Positions 54,112 through 62,578 of a stretch of DNA of 64,000 bases are shown here, one piece after another. The stretch is taken from positions 186,001 through 250,000 of the forward strand of contig CAMVFZ010000001.1 in NCBI GenBank assembly GCA_947166905.1, read 5' to 3'. Position numbers and translations under genes: made by a program. The stretch comes from an uncultured Prevotellaceae bacterium (GTDB lineage: Bacteria > Bacteroidota > Bacteroidia > Bacteroidales > UBA932). The notes under the pieces were generated by a model. That model ran no database searches and had not been told where the DNA came from. It saw only the letters and a program-made list of their open reading frames with translations. Position 1 is the first letter of the stretch. The number at the start of each line of letters is the position of its first letter.

Positions 54112-56244
54112 ATGGGCGTAAATGTAAAAGACATATTTCCTCACCTTGAAGGAGAGGAAATATCCCTCGTGCAGAGGGCATACGATATCGCTGCCACTTC
54201 ACTTGAAGGGCGGCTGAGGGATAGTGGAGCGCCGTTTCTGGAGCATCCGCTGGGGGTCGCACGCATAGTTGACGCAGAGATCGGCCTGCAGCCGGTTTGC
54301 GTAGCCGCCGTCTTTCTACACGAGGCATCCCGTATGAATCCGGAGGCCAAGGCCATGATTTCCGGCTTCCCGCAGGAGGTGATGCAGATAGTGGACGGCC
54401 TTGACAAGATTTCTACCATCAATCCCAAGGATACAAGACTTGAGGCAGAGAACTATAAGCGCCTGATTGTACAGTATTCCACAGACCCCCGAGTGACGGT
54501 AATCAAGATTGCCGACAGGCTTGAGGTGATGCGTAACCTTTCCAGTATGCCAAAGGGCGTACGTGAGCGTAAGTGTCTGGAAACCTTGATGTTGTACATT
54601 CCTTTGGCTCATCAGCTGGGGCTTTACAATATTAAGAGCGAGATGGAGGATATATACTTCCGTCATGTTTATCCAGAGGAATACCGTACCATCAACAATA
54701 AGCTTAAGGCAACTGAAAAAGACAGGGAAAAGCTTACGGCAGAGTTCATCGAGCCCCTTAAAAGAAAGCTCTCGGATGCCGGAATCAACTATAAGCTTAA
54801 GATACGTACCAAGACTGCATGGTCAATCTTCAAGAAGATGCAGAAGCAAAAGGTACCCTTCGAAGGCGTATACGATGTATTTGCAATCCGCTTCATCATT
54901 GATTGTGAACCGGTTAGGGAGAAGGAGCTTAAGCTTTGCTGGGACGTTTATTCTTATGTGACGGAAGAGTACGAGCCGGATACAAAGCGACTTCGCGACT
55001 GGCTTACCAAGCCTAAGGAGAACGGCTACGAGTGCCTTCATATTACCGTCAAAAACAAAGAGGGAGCTTATCTAGAGGTTCAGATACGTTCCAAGAGGAT
55101 GGATGATGTTGCAGAGAATGGCAACGCCGCCCACTGGTCTTACAAGGGAATCAGCCACGAAGCCACCATGGACCGCTGGCTTACATCTGTGCGCTACGCC
55201 CTTGAACACCCCCATTCCACCAAGACCGATGACCTTCCGACGCCTCCGCCGGACGAGATTTTCGTGTTCACCCCTACCGGCGAGCTTAGGATTCTTGCAG
55301 CAGGTTCCACCGTGCTTGATTTTGCCTTCAATATCCACTCCAATGTGGGCGTTAAGTGCACCGGAGCGCTTATCGGCGGCAAGCCGGTGAGTATCCGCGA
55401 GCAGCTCCATACCGGAGATGTGGTGGAGATTCTTACCGGAAAGAACAGCAAGCCGTCGGCCGACTGGCTTAACTTTGTGGTTACGTCAAAGGCCCGCAGT
55501 AAGATTCGCCAAGTACTTAAGGATCAGGAATATAAGCTGTCTGCGGACGGCAAGGAGCTACTGGAGCGCCGCCTAAAGAACTGGAAGCTTGAGTTTACGG
55601 ACGAGATGCGCGGAGACTTCATGAAGAAGCACCGCTATCCGTCTGTGAAGGAGATGTATGCCGCCATCGGCGAGGGCACGTTGGATGTCAATGTGGTTAA
55701 AACCTTTATCCAGGATTGGGGTAGCGGACAGCAGCAGGAAGAGTCGGGCAAGGAGAAGAAGGAGCAGTGGGCTGCTACTTCCGGGTCCGATGATATCCTG
55801 GTCATCAATGCCCAGGGCCTGAAGGGGCTGGATTATAAGATGGCCAAGTGCTGCAATCCGGTGTTTGGGGACGATGTTTTTGGCTTTGTTACAAGGGATG
55901 CGGGTATTAAGATTCACCGTATGTCCTGCCCTAATGCGGCCAGACTTATGGAGATGTATCCGTATCGCATTCAGCGAGTGCGGTGGACGGATACTCCGTC
56001 TGGAAGTGGCTTCCAGGTGTCTCTGAAGGTGGTTGCTTCTACGGAGTCTGGTATTACGGGCCAGATTATGGCGATTATTGATTCTTTCAAGACGTCTTTG
56101 AGGTCGTTCAATATGAATGAGAATCCGCGTGAGGGGCTGTACTATATTACGCTTAAACTCTCCGTGCCTTCCGGTTCAGAACTAGACAAAGTAATCTCCC
56201 AAATCCGAAATCTTAAAGGTATCGTAAAAGTTTCCCGTCTGTAG
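54112..56244 (+). CDS. RelA-like (p)ppGpp synthetase with degenerate hydrolase domain
   Basis: The 710-residue protein has the long RSH layout: HD-type domain (about 25-190), synthetase (about 215-340; YDVFAIRFIID, GYECLHITV, LEVQIRS), TGS (about 380-445), helical/zinc-finger region (CCNPVFGDDVFGFVTRDAGIKIH near 582) and a C-terminal ACT domain. In the hydrolase region the HD pair reads HE (VFLHEASRMN near 67-73) and the following ED motif is absent, so ppGpp hydrolysis is probably lost while synthesis is kept. It is cotranscribed with mltG by position. A bifunctional SpoT is expected elsewhere. Confidence 0.85.
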   Translation: MGVNVKDIFPHLEGEEISLVQRAYDIAATSLEGRLRDSGAPFLEHPLGVARIVDAEIGLQPVCVAAVFLHEASRMNPEAKAMISGFPQEVMQIVDGLDKISTINPKDTRLEAENYKRLIVQYSTDPRVTVIKIADRLEVMRNLSSMPKGVRERKCLETLMLYIPLAHQLGLYNIKSEMEDIYFRHVYPEEYRTINNKLKATEKDREKLTAEFIEPLKRKLSDAGINYKLKIRTKTAWSIFKKMQKQKVPFEGVYDVFAIRFIIDCEPVREKELKLCWDVYSYVTEEYEPDTKRLRDWLTKPKENGYECLHITVKNKEGAYLEVQIRSKRMDDVAENGNAAHWSYKGISHEATMDRWLTSVRYALEHPHSTKTDDLPTPPPDEIFVFTPTGELRILAAGSTVLDFAFNIHSNVGVKCTGALIGGKPVSIREQLHTGDVVEILTGKNSKPSADWLNFVVTSKARSKIRQVLKDQEYKLSADGKELLERRLKNWKLEFTDEMRGDFMKKHRYPSVKEMYAAIGEGTLDVNVVKTFIQDWGSGQQQEESGKEKKEQWAATSGSDDILVINAQGLKGLDYKMAKCCNPVFGDDVFGFVTRDAGIKIHRMSCPNAARLMEMYPYRIQRVRWTDTPSGSGFQVSLKVVASTESGITGQIMAIIDSFKTSLRSFNMNENPREGLYYITLKLSVPSGSELDKVISQIRNLKGIVKVSRL

Positions 56245-56245
56245 C

Positions 56246-56286
56246 GGAAGGGCGGCCACACCCCTCAGGGGTGTTGTGCCCCTTCC
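56246..56286. terminator. Two-tier hairpin between the convergent RSH gene and rnz
   Basis: GGAAGGG (56246-56252) pairs with CCCTTCC (56280-56286), and inside it ACACCCC (56258-56264) pairs perfectly with GGGGTGT (56268-56274) around TCA. There is no T tract on either strand, so it is an atypical terminator or a REP-like palindrome that blocks 3' decay of both messages. Confidence 0.5.
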
Positions 56287-56287
56287 T

Positions 56288-57205
56288 CTAGATCTCAAAG
56301 ATATCTCCGTCGGTAGCGGCGTAGGTTTCGGGGAAGATGGTGCGGCATTCGTCCTGGTAAAGGGCGATGTCCTTTTCGCGCGAAGAATAGTGACCGATAA
56401 TGAGCTTTTGTACGCCGGCATCCCTGGCTACGGTAGCAGCCTGGAGAGTGGTAGAATGATGCCTCTTGGCGGCCTGATCTTCAAGGCCGGAAAGATAAGT
56501 GGCTTCGTGATACAGAACGGTAACGCCCTTGAGCCAGCCGGAAAGCTCCGGGAATGGAGCAGTATCGCTGATATAAGCATACCCGGATGGCTGGTATGGC
56601 AAATAAGTGCAACGTTCCACGGTAAGCACGGTACCATCGGCACGTGAAACGTCCTCTCCCCTCTTAAGAGCGCCAATCTCAGTAAGGCTGAGCCCGAAGG
56701 CCTCAACAGCCCACTTATGCACATTAAGCATGGGCTCCTTTTCACGGAAAATATATCCGTAAGTCTCAATACCATGATTCAGCGGCAAAGCCACAACTTC
56801 AAGAGTCTTGGTATCATAGATAAGCTCCGGCGCCGATCCCTTAAGCGGAACGAACCTGATTTCATAGGACAAGCCCTCTCCATAATAAGAAAGGAAGAAC
56901 TTGATGATGGGCCCCAGGTTCGCAGGGCCGTAAATGTTCATTGCAGCAGTCCTGCCCTTCATTCCAAGGGTGGAGAGCAGGCCAAAGAGACCGAACACAT
57001 GATCTCCGTGGATGTGGGTGATGAAGATGGAATCAATCTTCATCATGGGAACTTTGAGGGCGGTCATCTGCTGCTGTACGCCCTCTCCGCAGTCTATCAG
57101 AAAATAGCGCCCGTGTACGGAAAGTACCTGGGCGCTCTGATATTTACCGGAGACAGGCATGGCCGAAGCCGTGCCCATCATCCGAACTTGAAAGTCTTTA
57201 CTCAC
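56288..57205 (-). CDS. rnz: Ribonuclease Z
   Basis: I choose GTG 57205, which overlaps the rpsA stop as GTGAGTAA; the longer track start runs far into rpsA. This gives 305 residues starting MSKDFQVRMMGTASAMP, in line with RNase Z N-termini. The metal motif FITHIHGDHVFGLFGLL is near residue 65, and HEATY and HSTTLQAA provide further ligands. It trims the 3' ends of tRNA precursors. Coupling with rpsA links two translation genes. Confidence 0.88.
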   Translation of the reverse strand: MSKDFQVRMMGTASAMPVSGKYQSAQVLSVHGRYFLIDCGEGVQQQMTALKVPMMKIDSIFITHIHGDHVFGLFGLLSTLGMKGRTAAMNIYGPANLGPIIKFFLSYYGEGLSYEIRFVPLKGSAPELIYDTKTLEVVALPLNHGIETYGYIFREKEPMLNVHKWAVEAFGLSLTEIGALKRGEDVSRADGTVLTVERCTYLPYQPSGYAYISDTAPFPELSGWLKGVTVLYHEATYLSGLEDQAAKRHHSTTLQAATVARDAGVQKLIIGHYSSREKDIALYQDECRTIFPETYAATDGDIFEI

Positions 57206-58985
57206 CTTTCTCCAGTTTGTTCTTGAGGGCTGCGAGCTCAGAGATGTCACCAAGGGTGGTCTTCTCTATGCTGCTGTTAACCTTCTTAACTGCCTTCTTG
57301 GTGGTGTCTACCTCTGCAGCTACCTTCTCTGCCTTAGCCTCTGCATAAGTGCGAGTGTGGCTGAGGAGGATTCTGCGGGTGCTGCGACGGAGCTCAACTA
57401 CCTTGAAAGGAAGAGTCTCGCCTACAACTGCGGTCTTGCCATCTTCCTTAACGAGGTCACGGCTGAAGCAGAAGCACTCGGTGCCGTCCTCAAGGGTAAT
57501 GGTAGCGCCCTTGTCTGTAGTAGAAGTAACCTTGCCCTCTACAGTTGCGCCTGCAGGATATTTAGCCTCGAGCTGATCCCAAGGGTTAGGGAGAAGCTGC
57601 TTGTGACCAAGGCTGAGCTTGTGGTTAGCCTCGTCGAAGTCAAGGATAACAACCTCGATCTTGTCACCGGGCTGAACCATCTCTGAAGGATGCTTGATCT
57701 TGTCCCAGCTGAGGTCGCTGATATGAACGAGACCCTCGATACCATCCTCAAGCTCTGCGAATACACCGAAGGTGGTGATGTTACGTACGGTTGCGGTCTG
57801 CTTGCTGCCTACGGGATAACGCTCGCGGATGTTCTCCCAAGGATTCTCTACAAGCTGCTTGAGACCAAGAGACATCTTGCGGGCCTCGCGGTCAAGTGAG
57901 AGTACCTGTGCCTCTACCTCGTCGCCAACCTTAAGGAAGTCCTGAGCGATGCGGAGACGGGGGCTCCAGCTCATTTCTGAAACGTGGATGAGACCCTCTA
58001 CACCAGGCATGATCTCTACGAATGCACCGTAGTCTGCGATAAGAACAACCTTACCCTTTACCTTGTCACCAACCTTGAGGTCAGGATCAAGGGCGTCCCA
58101 AGGATGAGCTGAAAGCTGCTTGAGACCGAGGGCGATTCTCTTCTGCTGCTCGTTGAAGTCGAGTACAACAACTTTGATCTTCTCGTCAAGAGAAACGATC
58201 TCCTCAGGGTTGTTGATACGGCCCCAAGAGAGGTCAGTGATGTGGATGAGACCGTCTACACCGCCGAGGTCTACGAATACGCCGTAGTTGGTGATGTTCT
58301 TAACGGTACCCTCAAGGATCTGGCCTTTCTCGAGCTTGCTGATGATCTCGCTCTTCTGCTTCTCGAGCTCTGCCTCAAGGAGAGCCTTGTGAGAAACAAC
58401 TACGTTGCGGAACTCCTGGTTGATCTTAACGATCTTGAAGTCCATGGTCTGGTCTACGAATACGTCGTAGTCGCGGATAGGCTTGATGTCGATCTGGCTA
58501 CCAGGGAGGAAGGCCTCGATGCCGAATACATCTACGATCATACCACCCTTGGTGCGGGTCTTAACATAACCCTTGACAACTTCGCCCTTATCGAAGGCTG
58601 CGTTAACCATATCCCATGAACGGAGCTGGCGAGCCTTCTTATGTGAAAGAAGCAACTGACCTTTGCGGTCCTCTGCAGACTCTACGTAAACTTCTACCTT
58701 ATCACCTACTTTGAGGTCAGGATTGTAACGGAACTCAGGAGCGGGGATTACACCCTCGCTCTTGTAACCGATGTTAACGATAACCTCTCTCTTGGAGATA
58801 GCGGTAACTACACCCTCTACAACGTCGTTCTCTACGACCTTGGAAAGAGTCTGATTGTAAGCGGCCTCAATTGCAGCCTTATCTTCTGCACCGTAGAGGT
58901 CTGCGCCACTTTCGAATGCATCCCAGTCAAATGCCTCGGGAGCTACGGAAGCGTTAAGCTGCGCCTTTTTGATTTCTTCTGACAT
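57198..58985 (-). CDS. rpsA: 30S ribosomal protein S1
   Basis: The 595-residue protein contains six S1 RNA-binding domains, starting near residues 55, 140, 225, 310, 395 and 480, with typical motifs such as GVFVDLGGVDGLIHITDLSW and GAFVEIMPGVEGLIHVSEMSW. It is an acidic, strongly codon-biased, highly expressed protein that unfolds and docks mRNA on the 30S subunit. The promoter is a perfect consensus and the leader is 72 nt, long enough for autogenous control. The rnz start overlaps its stop. Confidence 0.95.
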   Translation of the reverse strand: MSEEIKKAQLNASVAPEAFDWDAFESGADLYGAEDKAAIEAAYNQTLSKVVENDVVEGVVTAISKREVIVNIGYKSEGVIPAPEFRYNPDLKVGDKVEVYVESAEDRKGQLLLSHKKARQLRSWDMVNAAFDKGEVVKGYVKTRTKGGMIVDVFGIEAFLPGSQIDIKPIRDYDVFVDQTMDFKIVKINQEFRNVVVSHKALLEAELEKQKSEIISKLEKGQILEGTVKNITNYGVFVDLGGVDGLIHITDLSWGRINNPEEIVSLDEKIKVVVLDFNEQQKRIALGLKQLSAHPWDALDPDLKVGDKVKGKVVLIADYGAFVEIMPGVEGLIHVSEMSWSPRLRIAQDFLKVGDEVEAQVLSLDREARKMSLGLKQLVENPWENIRERYPVGSKQTATVRNITTFGVFAELEDGIEGLVHISDLSWDKIKHPSEMVQPGDKIEVVILDFDEANHKLSLGHKQLLPNPWDQLEAKYPAGATVEGKVTSTTDKGATITLEDGTECFCFSRDLVKEDGKTAVVGETLPFKVVELRRSTRRILLSHTRTYAEAKAEKVAAEVDTTKKAVKKVNSSIEKTTLGDISELAALKNKLEKGE

Positions 58986-59061
58986 AGTGTTTAATTAATT
59001 AAAAACTAGTTGTTTAACATTATACCTTGTGCTTTTGCCCCATTCGGAGCCAAAAAGCCTG

Positions 59062-59092
59062 CAAATATAGACACAATTCCTTTAATATCAAA
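59062..59092 (-). promoter_or_regulatory. Consensus promoter of rpsA
   Basis: On the minus strand TTTG (59089-59092), exactly 19 bases, then TATATTTG (59062-59069). The start would be near 59057. The 72-nt leader contains GGCUUUUUGGCUCC...GGGGCAAAAGC, which can fold into an imperfect hairpin. Confidence 0.85.
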
Positions 59093-59152
59093 GCATAACA
59101 TGATTTTTAGAAAAAATCTCTCAAAAATCTATGAAATATGTAACGTTTTTTA

Positions 59153-59160
59153 TAATTTTG
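59153..59160 (+). promoter_or_regulatory. -7 box for the dipeptide epimerase gene
   Basis: TAATTTTG matches TAnnTTTG; the start would be near 59165 and the leader about 27 nt. The -33 position is AT-rich without TTTG. Confidence 0.45.
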
Positions 59161-59191
59161 AAGACTGGAACAACTTAACACTAACTTATAT

Positions 59192-60340
59192 ATGCAAAGG
59201 AGAGACTTTCTTAGGACAGCAGCACTGGCAACAGCCGGAGCAGCCGTTATGGGCACTGCAGCCGCCTGCGGTAAAAAAGAAGAAAACAAACCCCGCGCCT
59301 ACAAGGTTGGCGGTATAGCCAGGATGAAACTCCGCTGGGAGCGCTACGAGCTTAAGCTCGCCCACGTTTTCACAGTTGCTTCATATTCCCGTACCACCAC
59401 CCCGGACATCCAGGTTAAAATCGAATACGACGGATACACCGGTTACGGCGAGGCCTCAATGCCCCCTTATCTTGGCCAGACCTACGAAAGCGTAGAAAAC
59501 TTCCTTGCAAAGGTAGATCTGGAGCAGTTCAGCGACCCCTTCCAGATTGACGACATCCTTACATATGTAGACAGCCTGTCAGAGGGTGACGGAGCAGCAA
59601 AAGCAGCCGTCGACATTGCCCTTCACGACCTTGTAGGCCAGCTCATCGGCCTGCCGTGGTGGAAGATTTGGGGCCTCAACGCAGCAAAGGCTCCCAACAC
59701 AACCTTCACCATCGGAATCGACACCCCCGAGGTTGTGCTTGAAAAGACAAAGGAATGCGCAGACAAATTCAATATACTTAAGGTAAAGGTAGGCCTTGAC
59801 AACGACTACGAGATGATTGAAACCATCCGCAAGGTGACCGACCTCCCCATCGCAGTCGATGCAAACCAGGGTTGGAAAGACAAACAGAAGGCTCTGGACG
59901 AGATCTTCTGGCTCAAGGAGCACGGCATCGTAATGGTAGAGCAGCCTATGCCCAAGGAGATGCTGGACGAGACCGCATGGCTCAAGGAGCGCAGCCCGCT
60001 GCCCATCTATGCTGACGAGGCCATCCAGAGACTCAAGGATATTCCCAGAATCAAAGGTGCTTACCACGGCATCAACATTAAACTTATGAAATGTACTGGT
60101 ATGCGCGAAGCCTGGAAGATGGCCAACTACGCACGCTCAGAGGGTATGGACGTAATGGTTGGATGTATGACAGAGACCTCCTGCGCAGTATCCGCCGCCG
60201 CTCAGCTCTCCCCTGCAGTTGACTTCGCCGACCTTGACGGAAACCTGCTCATCGCAAACGACCGCTTCAAGGGTATGGTTGTAGAAAAGGGCAAGATTAC
60301 CCTTTCTGAGCTTCCTGGTTTGGGCTTGCAGTTACTTTAA
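59192..60340 (+). CDS. Exported L-Ala-D/L-Glu (dipeptide) epimerase, enolase superfamily
   Basis: The 382-residue protein starts with a twin-arginine signal (QRRDFLRTAA) and a lipobox-like AAAC near residue 28, so it seems to be exported folded and perhaps lipidated. The enolase-superfamily residues are present: KVKVG near 193, the metal ligands in VDANQGW, EQPMP and YADEAIQ, and NIKLMKCTG as the second catalytic Lys. Such enzymes epimerise L-Ala-D-Glu from murein. Most are cytoplasmic, so an exported form is unusual. A transglutaminase-fold gene follows after 53 bases. Confidence 0.85.
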   Translation: MQRRDFLRTAALATAGAAVMGTAAACGKKEENKPRAYKVGGIARMKLRWERYELKLAHVFTVASYSRTTTPDIQVKIEYDGYTGYGEASMPPYLGQTYESVENFLAKVDLEQFSDPFQIDDILTYVDSLSEGDGAAKAAVDIALHDLVGQLIGLPWWKIWGLNAAKAPNTTFTIGIDTPEVVLEKTKECADKFNILKVKVGLDNDYEMIETIRKVTDLPIAVDANQGWKDKQKALDEIFWLKEHGIVMVEQPMPKEMLDETAWLKERSPLPIYADEAIQRLKDIPRIKGAYHGINIKLMKCTGMREAWKMANYARSEGMDVMVGCMTETSCAVSAAAQLSPAVDFADLDGNLLIANDRFKGMVVEKGKITLSELPGLGLQLL

Positions 60341-60393
60341 AAACAATACGCAAGACGTATTTTGCCAAAACAAGTGTTTACCTGAATAGAATA

Positions 60394-61812
60394 ATGCAAA
60401 GACGTCTATCAATATTATTCTTAGTTCTGGTCGTAGTCTCCTGCGGCCAGAATAAGTATTCCTGGGACAAGGATCTGGAATACAGGCTTGGCGTGGACTT
60501 CTGCCGCACAAGGGAACAGGTTAAGGAGTACATTATAAAGTACATCCCGGACGTTACAGAGCAGCAGATTGACGCATGGACGGCTTCCGGCAAACTGGAA
60601 GCAATGGAAATAGGCGGCAAAACAATGTACTTCCGCAACGCCGCTCCCAATCTCTTCCGCATAGACAAGGAGTGCAAGGCCATCAAGGACGCTGCGCTTC
60701 TGGCCGATGACAGCTCTTCCTACACACTGTCCGGCAACGGACTTAACGGCGAATACGACGTAGACAAGGTCAACCTTCCGGAAATCCTTGCAACGGCAGA
60801 TCGTGATGGCCAGAGCACCATCGCCGCCCCCAAGCGGATGAGGGTAAAATATACCATCACCGTAAATGCCGATGCCGTCCCCGATGGCGAGACTGTCCGC
60901 TGTTGGCTTCCCTACCCCAGGGCCGATGTCTCCCGTCAGACTGACATCCGGTTCATTCGCGCTGAAGCCAAGGCTTCCAGCGACCATAGTTTCTACACAG
61001 AAACAACTGATTCTGAGCTGGTTAAGTTTGCTCCCGCTGATTATTCCCACAGCACGCTTTATATGGAGATTCCGGCATGCAAGGGCATGCCCGTCACTTT
61101 TACGGAAGAGTTTGAATACACCAGCGCCGGAGAATATTTCCGCGACTTGGAAAGCCGCGTAAAACCGTACGACAAAGAATCCGCAATCTACAAGGCCTTC
61201 ACTACAGAACGTGAAAAGCACGTGATATTTACCCCCAGGATCAAGGCCGTAGCAGATTCCCTTACCGCCGGCATCGACAATCCTTACCTTCAGGCAAAAG
61301 CCATTTTCACATGGATTGACGCAAACTTCCCGTGGGCATCGGCACGTGAATACTCCACACTGGAGAATATCCCTGAATATGTGCTGGCAAACGGCCACGG
61401 AGACTGCGGCCAGGTTACGCTGACATTTATTACAATGTGCAGGTACAAAGGCATTCCCTGCCACTTCCAGAGCGGCTTCATGATGCATCCGGGCGCCTGG
61501 AACCTGCATGACTGGGCAGAAGTTTACTTCGAGGGCGTAGGCTGGGTACCGGTAGACCAGAGCTTCGGACGGCCGCCGTATGCAGACCAGAACTACCTGA
61601 AACTTTACCCAGAGGCCGAATACTTCTTCCTGGGAGGCATAGACTCCTGGAGAATGACTGTAAACCAGGACTTCGGCATGGATCTTTATCCCGCCAAAAC
61701 TTATCCGCGCAGCGAAACCGTAGACTTCCAGCGCGGAGAGGTGGAATGGGAAGGCGGCAATCTTTATTTCCCTTACTGGAATTACGACATGGATATTACT
61801 TATTTAAATTGA
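60394..61812 (+). CDS. Transglutaminase-fold lipoprotein
   Basis: The 472-residue lipoprotein has a lipobox ending VVVSC at residue 17. The transglutaminase-like domain lies at about 290-400, with the triad Cys in GHGDCGQVT near 336, His in NLHDWAEVYF near 369 and Asp in WVPVDQSFG near 384. In bacteria this fold mostly serves peptidases or amidases rather than cross-linkers. The N-terminal 280 residues include an Ig-like module. It lies 1 base before the next gene. A role in trimming peptides for import by the TonB receptor downstream is inferred from context. Confidence 0.8.
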   Translation: MQRRLSILFLVLVVVSCGQNKYSWDKDLEYRLGVDFCRTREQVKEYIIKYIPDVTEQQIDAWTASGKLEAMEIGGKTMYFRNAAPNLFRIDKECKAIKDAALLADDSSSYTLSGNGLNGEYDVDKVNLPEILATADRDGQSTIAAPKRMRVKYTITVNADAVPDGETVRCWLPYPRADVSRQTDIRFIRAEAKASSDHSFYTETTDSELVKFAPADYSHSTLYMEIPACKGMPVTFTEEFEYTSAGEYFRDLESRVKPYDKESAIYKAFTTEREKHVIFTPRIKAVADSLTAGIDNPYLQAKAIFTWIDANFPWASAREYSTLENIPEYVLANGHGDCGQVTLTFITMCRYKGIPCHFQSGFMMHPGAWNLHDWAEVYFEGVGWVPVDQSFGRPPYADQNYLKLYPEAEYFFLGGIDSWRMTVNQDFGMDLYPAKTYPRSETVDFQRGEVEWEGGNLYFPYWNYDMDITYLN

Positions 61813-61813
61813 T

Positions 61814-62578
61814 ATGAGAGCTTTACCTAAAACCCTCATTGCCCTGGCTGCGATGGTCGCAGTATTGACGGTGGCATCGGCCCAAGATCAAAAAGACAAA
61901 GAGGCTACCGTCCTTTACGAGGAAGCCGGAGGCTGGGACATTCCCCTTTACAGGGGCAAGCAGATGCCGGAATACAACTACCGGTTCAACGGTACCTACT
62001 TCTGGGACAACACGGGATTCCGCAGAGGAGATATCTGCTACGGAGGCAAAATGTATTACAACGTACTGATGAACATAGATGCCTACAGAAAGGCCCTCTA
62101 TGTAAGATATCAGGACAAAGTCCAGACCTGGGAACTTGACAGGGACCTTATCGACTGGTTCACCATTATGGACTGGCTCACCGGACAGCCCGTTAAGTAC
62201 GTGAACCTTAAAGGCAGGGGCGTAAAAAAGGCCCCGGAAGGCTTCATGGAGGTGATTCACGAAGGCGAAGACTGCATCTTTCGACAGGTTGTCAAATCCT
62301 ATAGGGAATCCGTAGAGATTAGCGGATACAACAGGATTGGCTACGAAGATCGCAACTACAACGAGAACGTCTTCGTATTCTTTGACTACAAAGAGACCTT
62401 CTACTTCCTTGGAAGGGACGGCAAACTGGAGAAGTTCTCTTCACAGAGGTTCCTTTTGAACAAGTATCCAAAGCTTAAGAAAGCTCTTCGCATGCAGATC
62501 AAATACAACAACTGGGGCGATATGCCTTTTAAAATCTGGTGCAAGAATATCATGAATTATGTAGAAAGCGCAAAATGA
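61814..62578 (+). CDS. Exported protein of unknown function upstream of a TonB receptor
   Basis: The 254-residue product has a signal peptide (MRALPKTLIALAAMVAVLTVASA). The rest is rich in Tyr, Trp and Phe with strand-like alternation (YNYRFNGTYFWDN; FVFFDYKETFYFLGRDGKL) and no lipobox or recognisable catalytic motif. I do not know the family. Its stop overlaps the start of the TonB receptor as ATGA, so the two are coupled and probably work together in the envelope. Confidence 0.6.
   Translation: MRALPKTLIALAAMVAVLTVASAQDQKDKEATVLYEEAGGWDIPLYRGKQMPEYNYRFNGTYFWDNTGFRRGDICYGGKMYYNVLMNIDAYRKALYVRYQDKVQTWELDRDLIDWFTIMDWLTGQPVKYVNLKGRGVKKAPEGFMEVIHEGEDCIFRQVVKSYRESVEISGYNRIGYEDRNYNENVFVFFDYKETFYFLGRDGKLEKFSSQRFLLNKYPKLKKALRMQIKYNNWGDMPFKIWCKNIMNYVESAK

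Noticed and set aside
56640-56652. CACGTGAAAC, half of a parS-like TGTTTCACGTGAAACA
   Set aside because: Only the right half matches, it lies in rnz coding sequence far from parAB, and no full parS palindrome was seen in the window.
60345-60363. Hairpin AATACG-caaga-CGTATT after the epimerase gene as terminator
   Set aside because: Only 6 bp, no T tract, and the next gene is on the same strand in a plausible operon.
60421-61509. 362-codon minus-strand ORF opposite the transglutaminase gene
   Set aside because: Antisense shadow of a gene with an intact catalytic triad and lipobox; its own translation shows no signal or domain.
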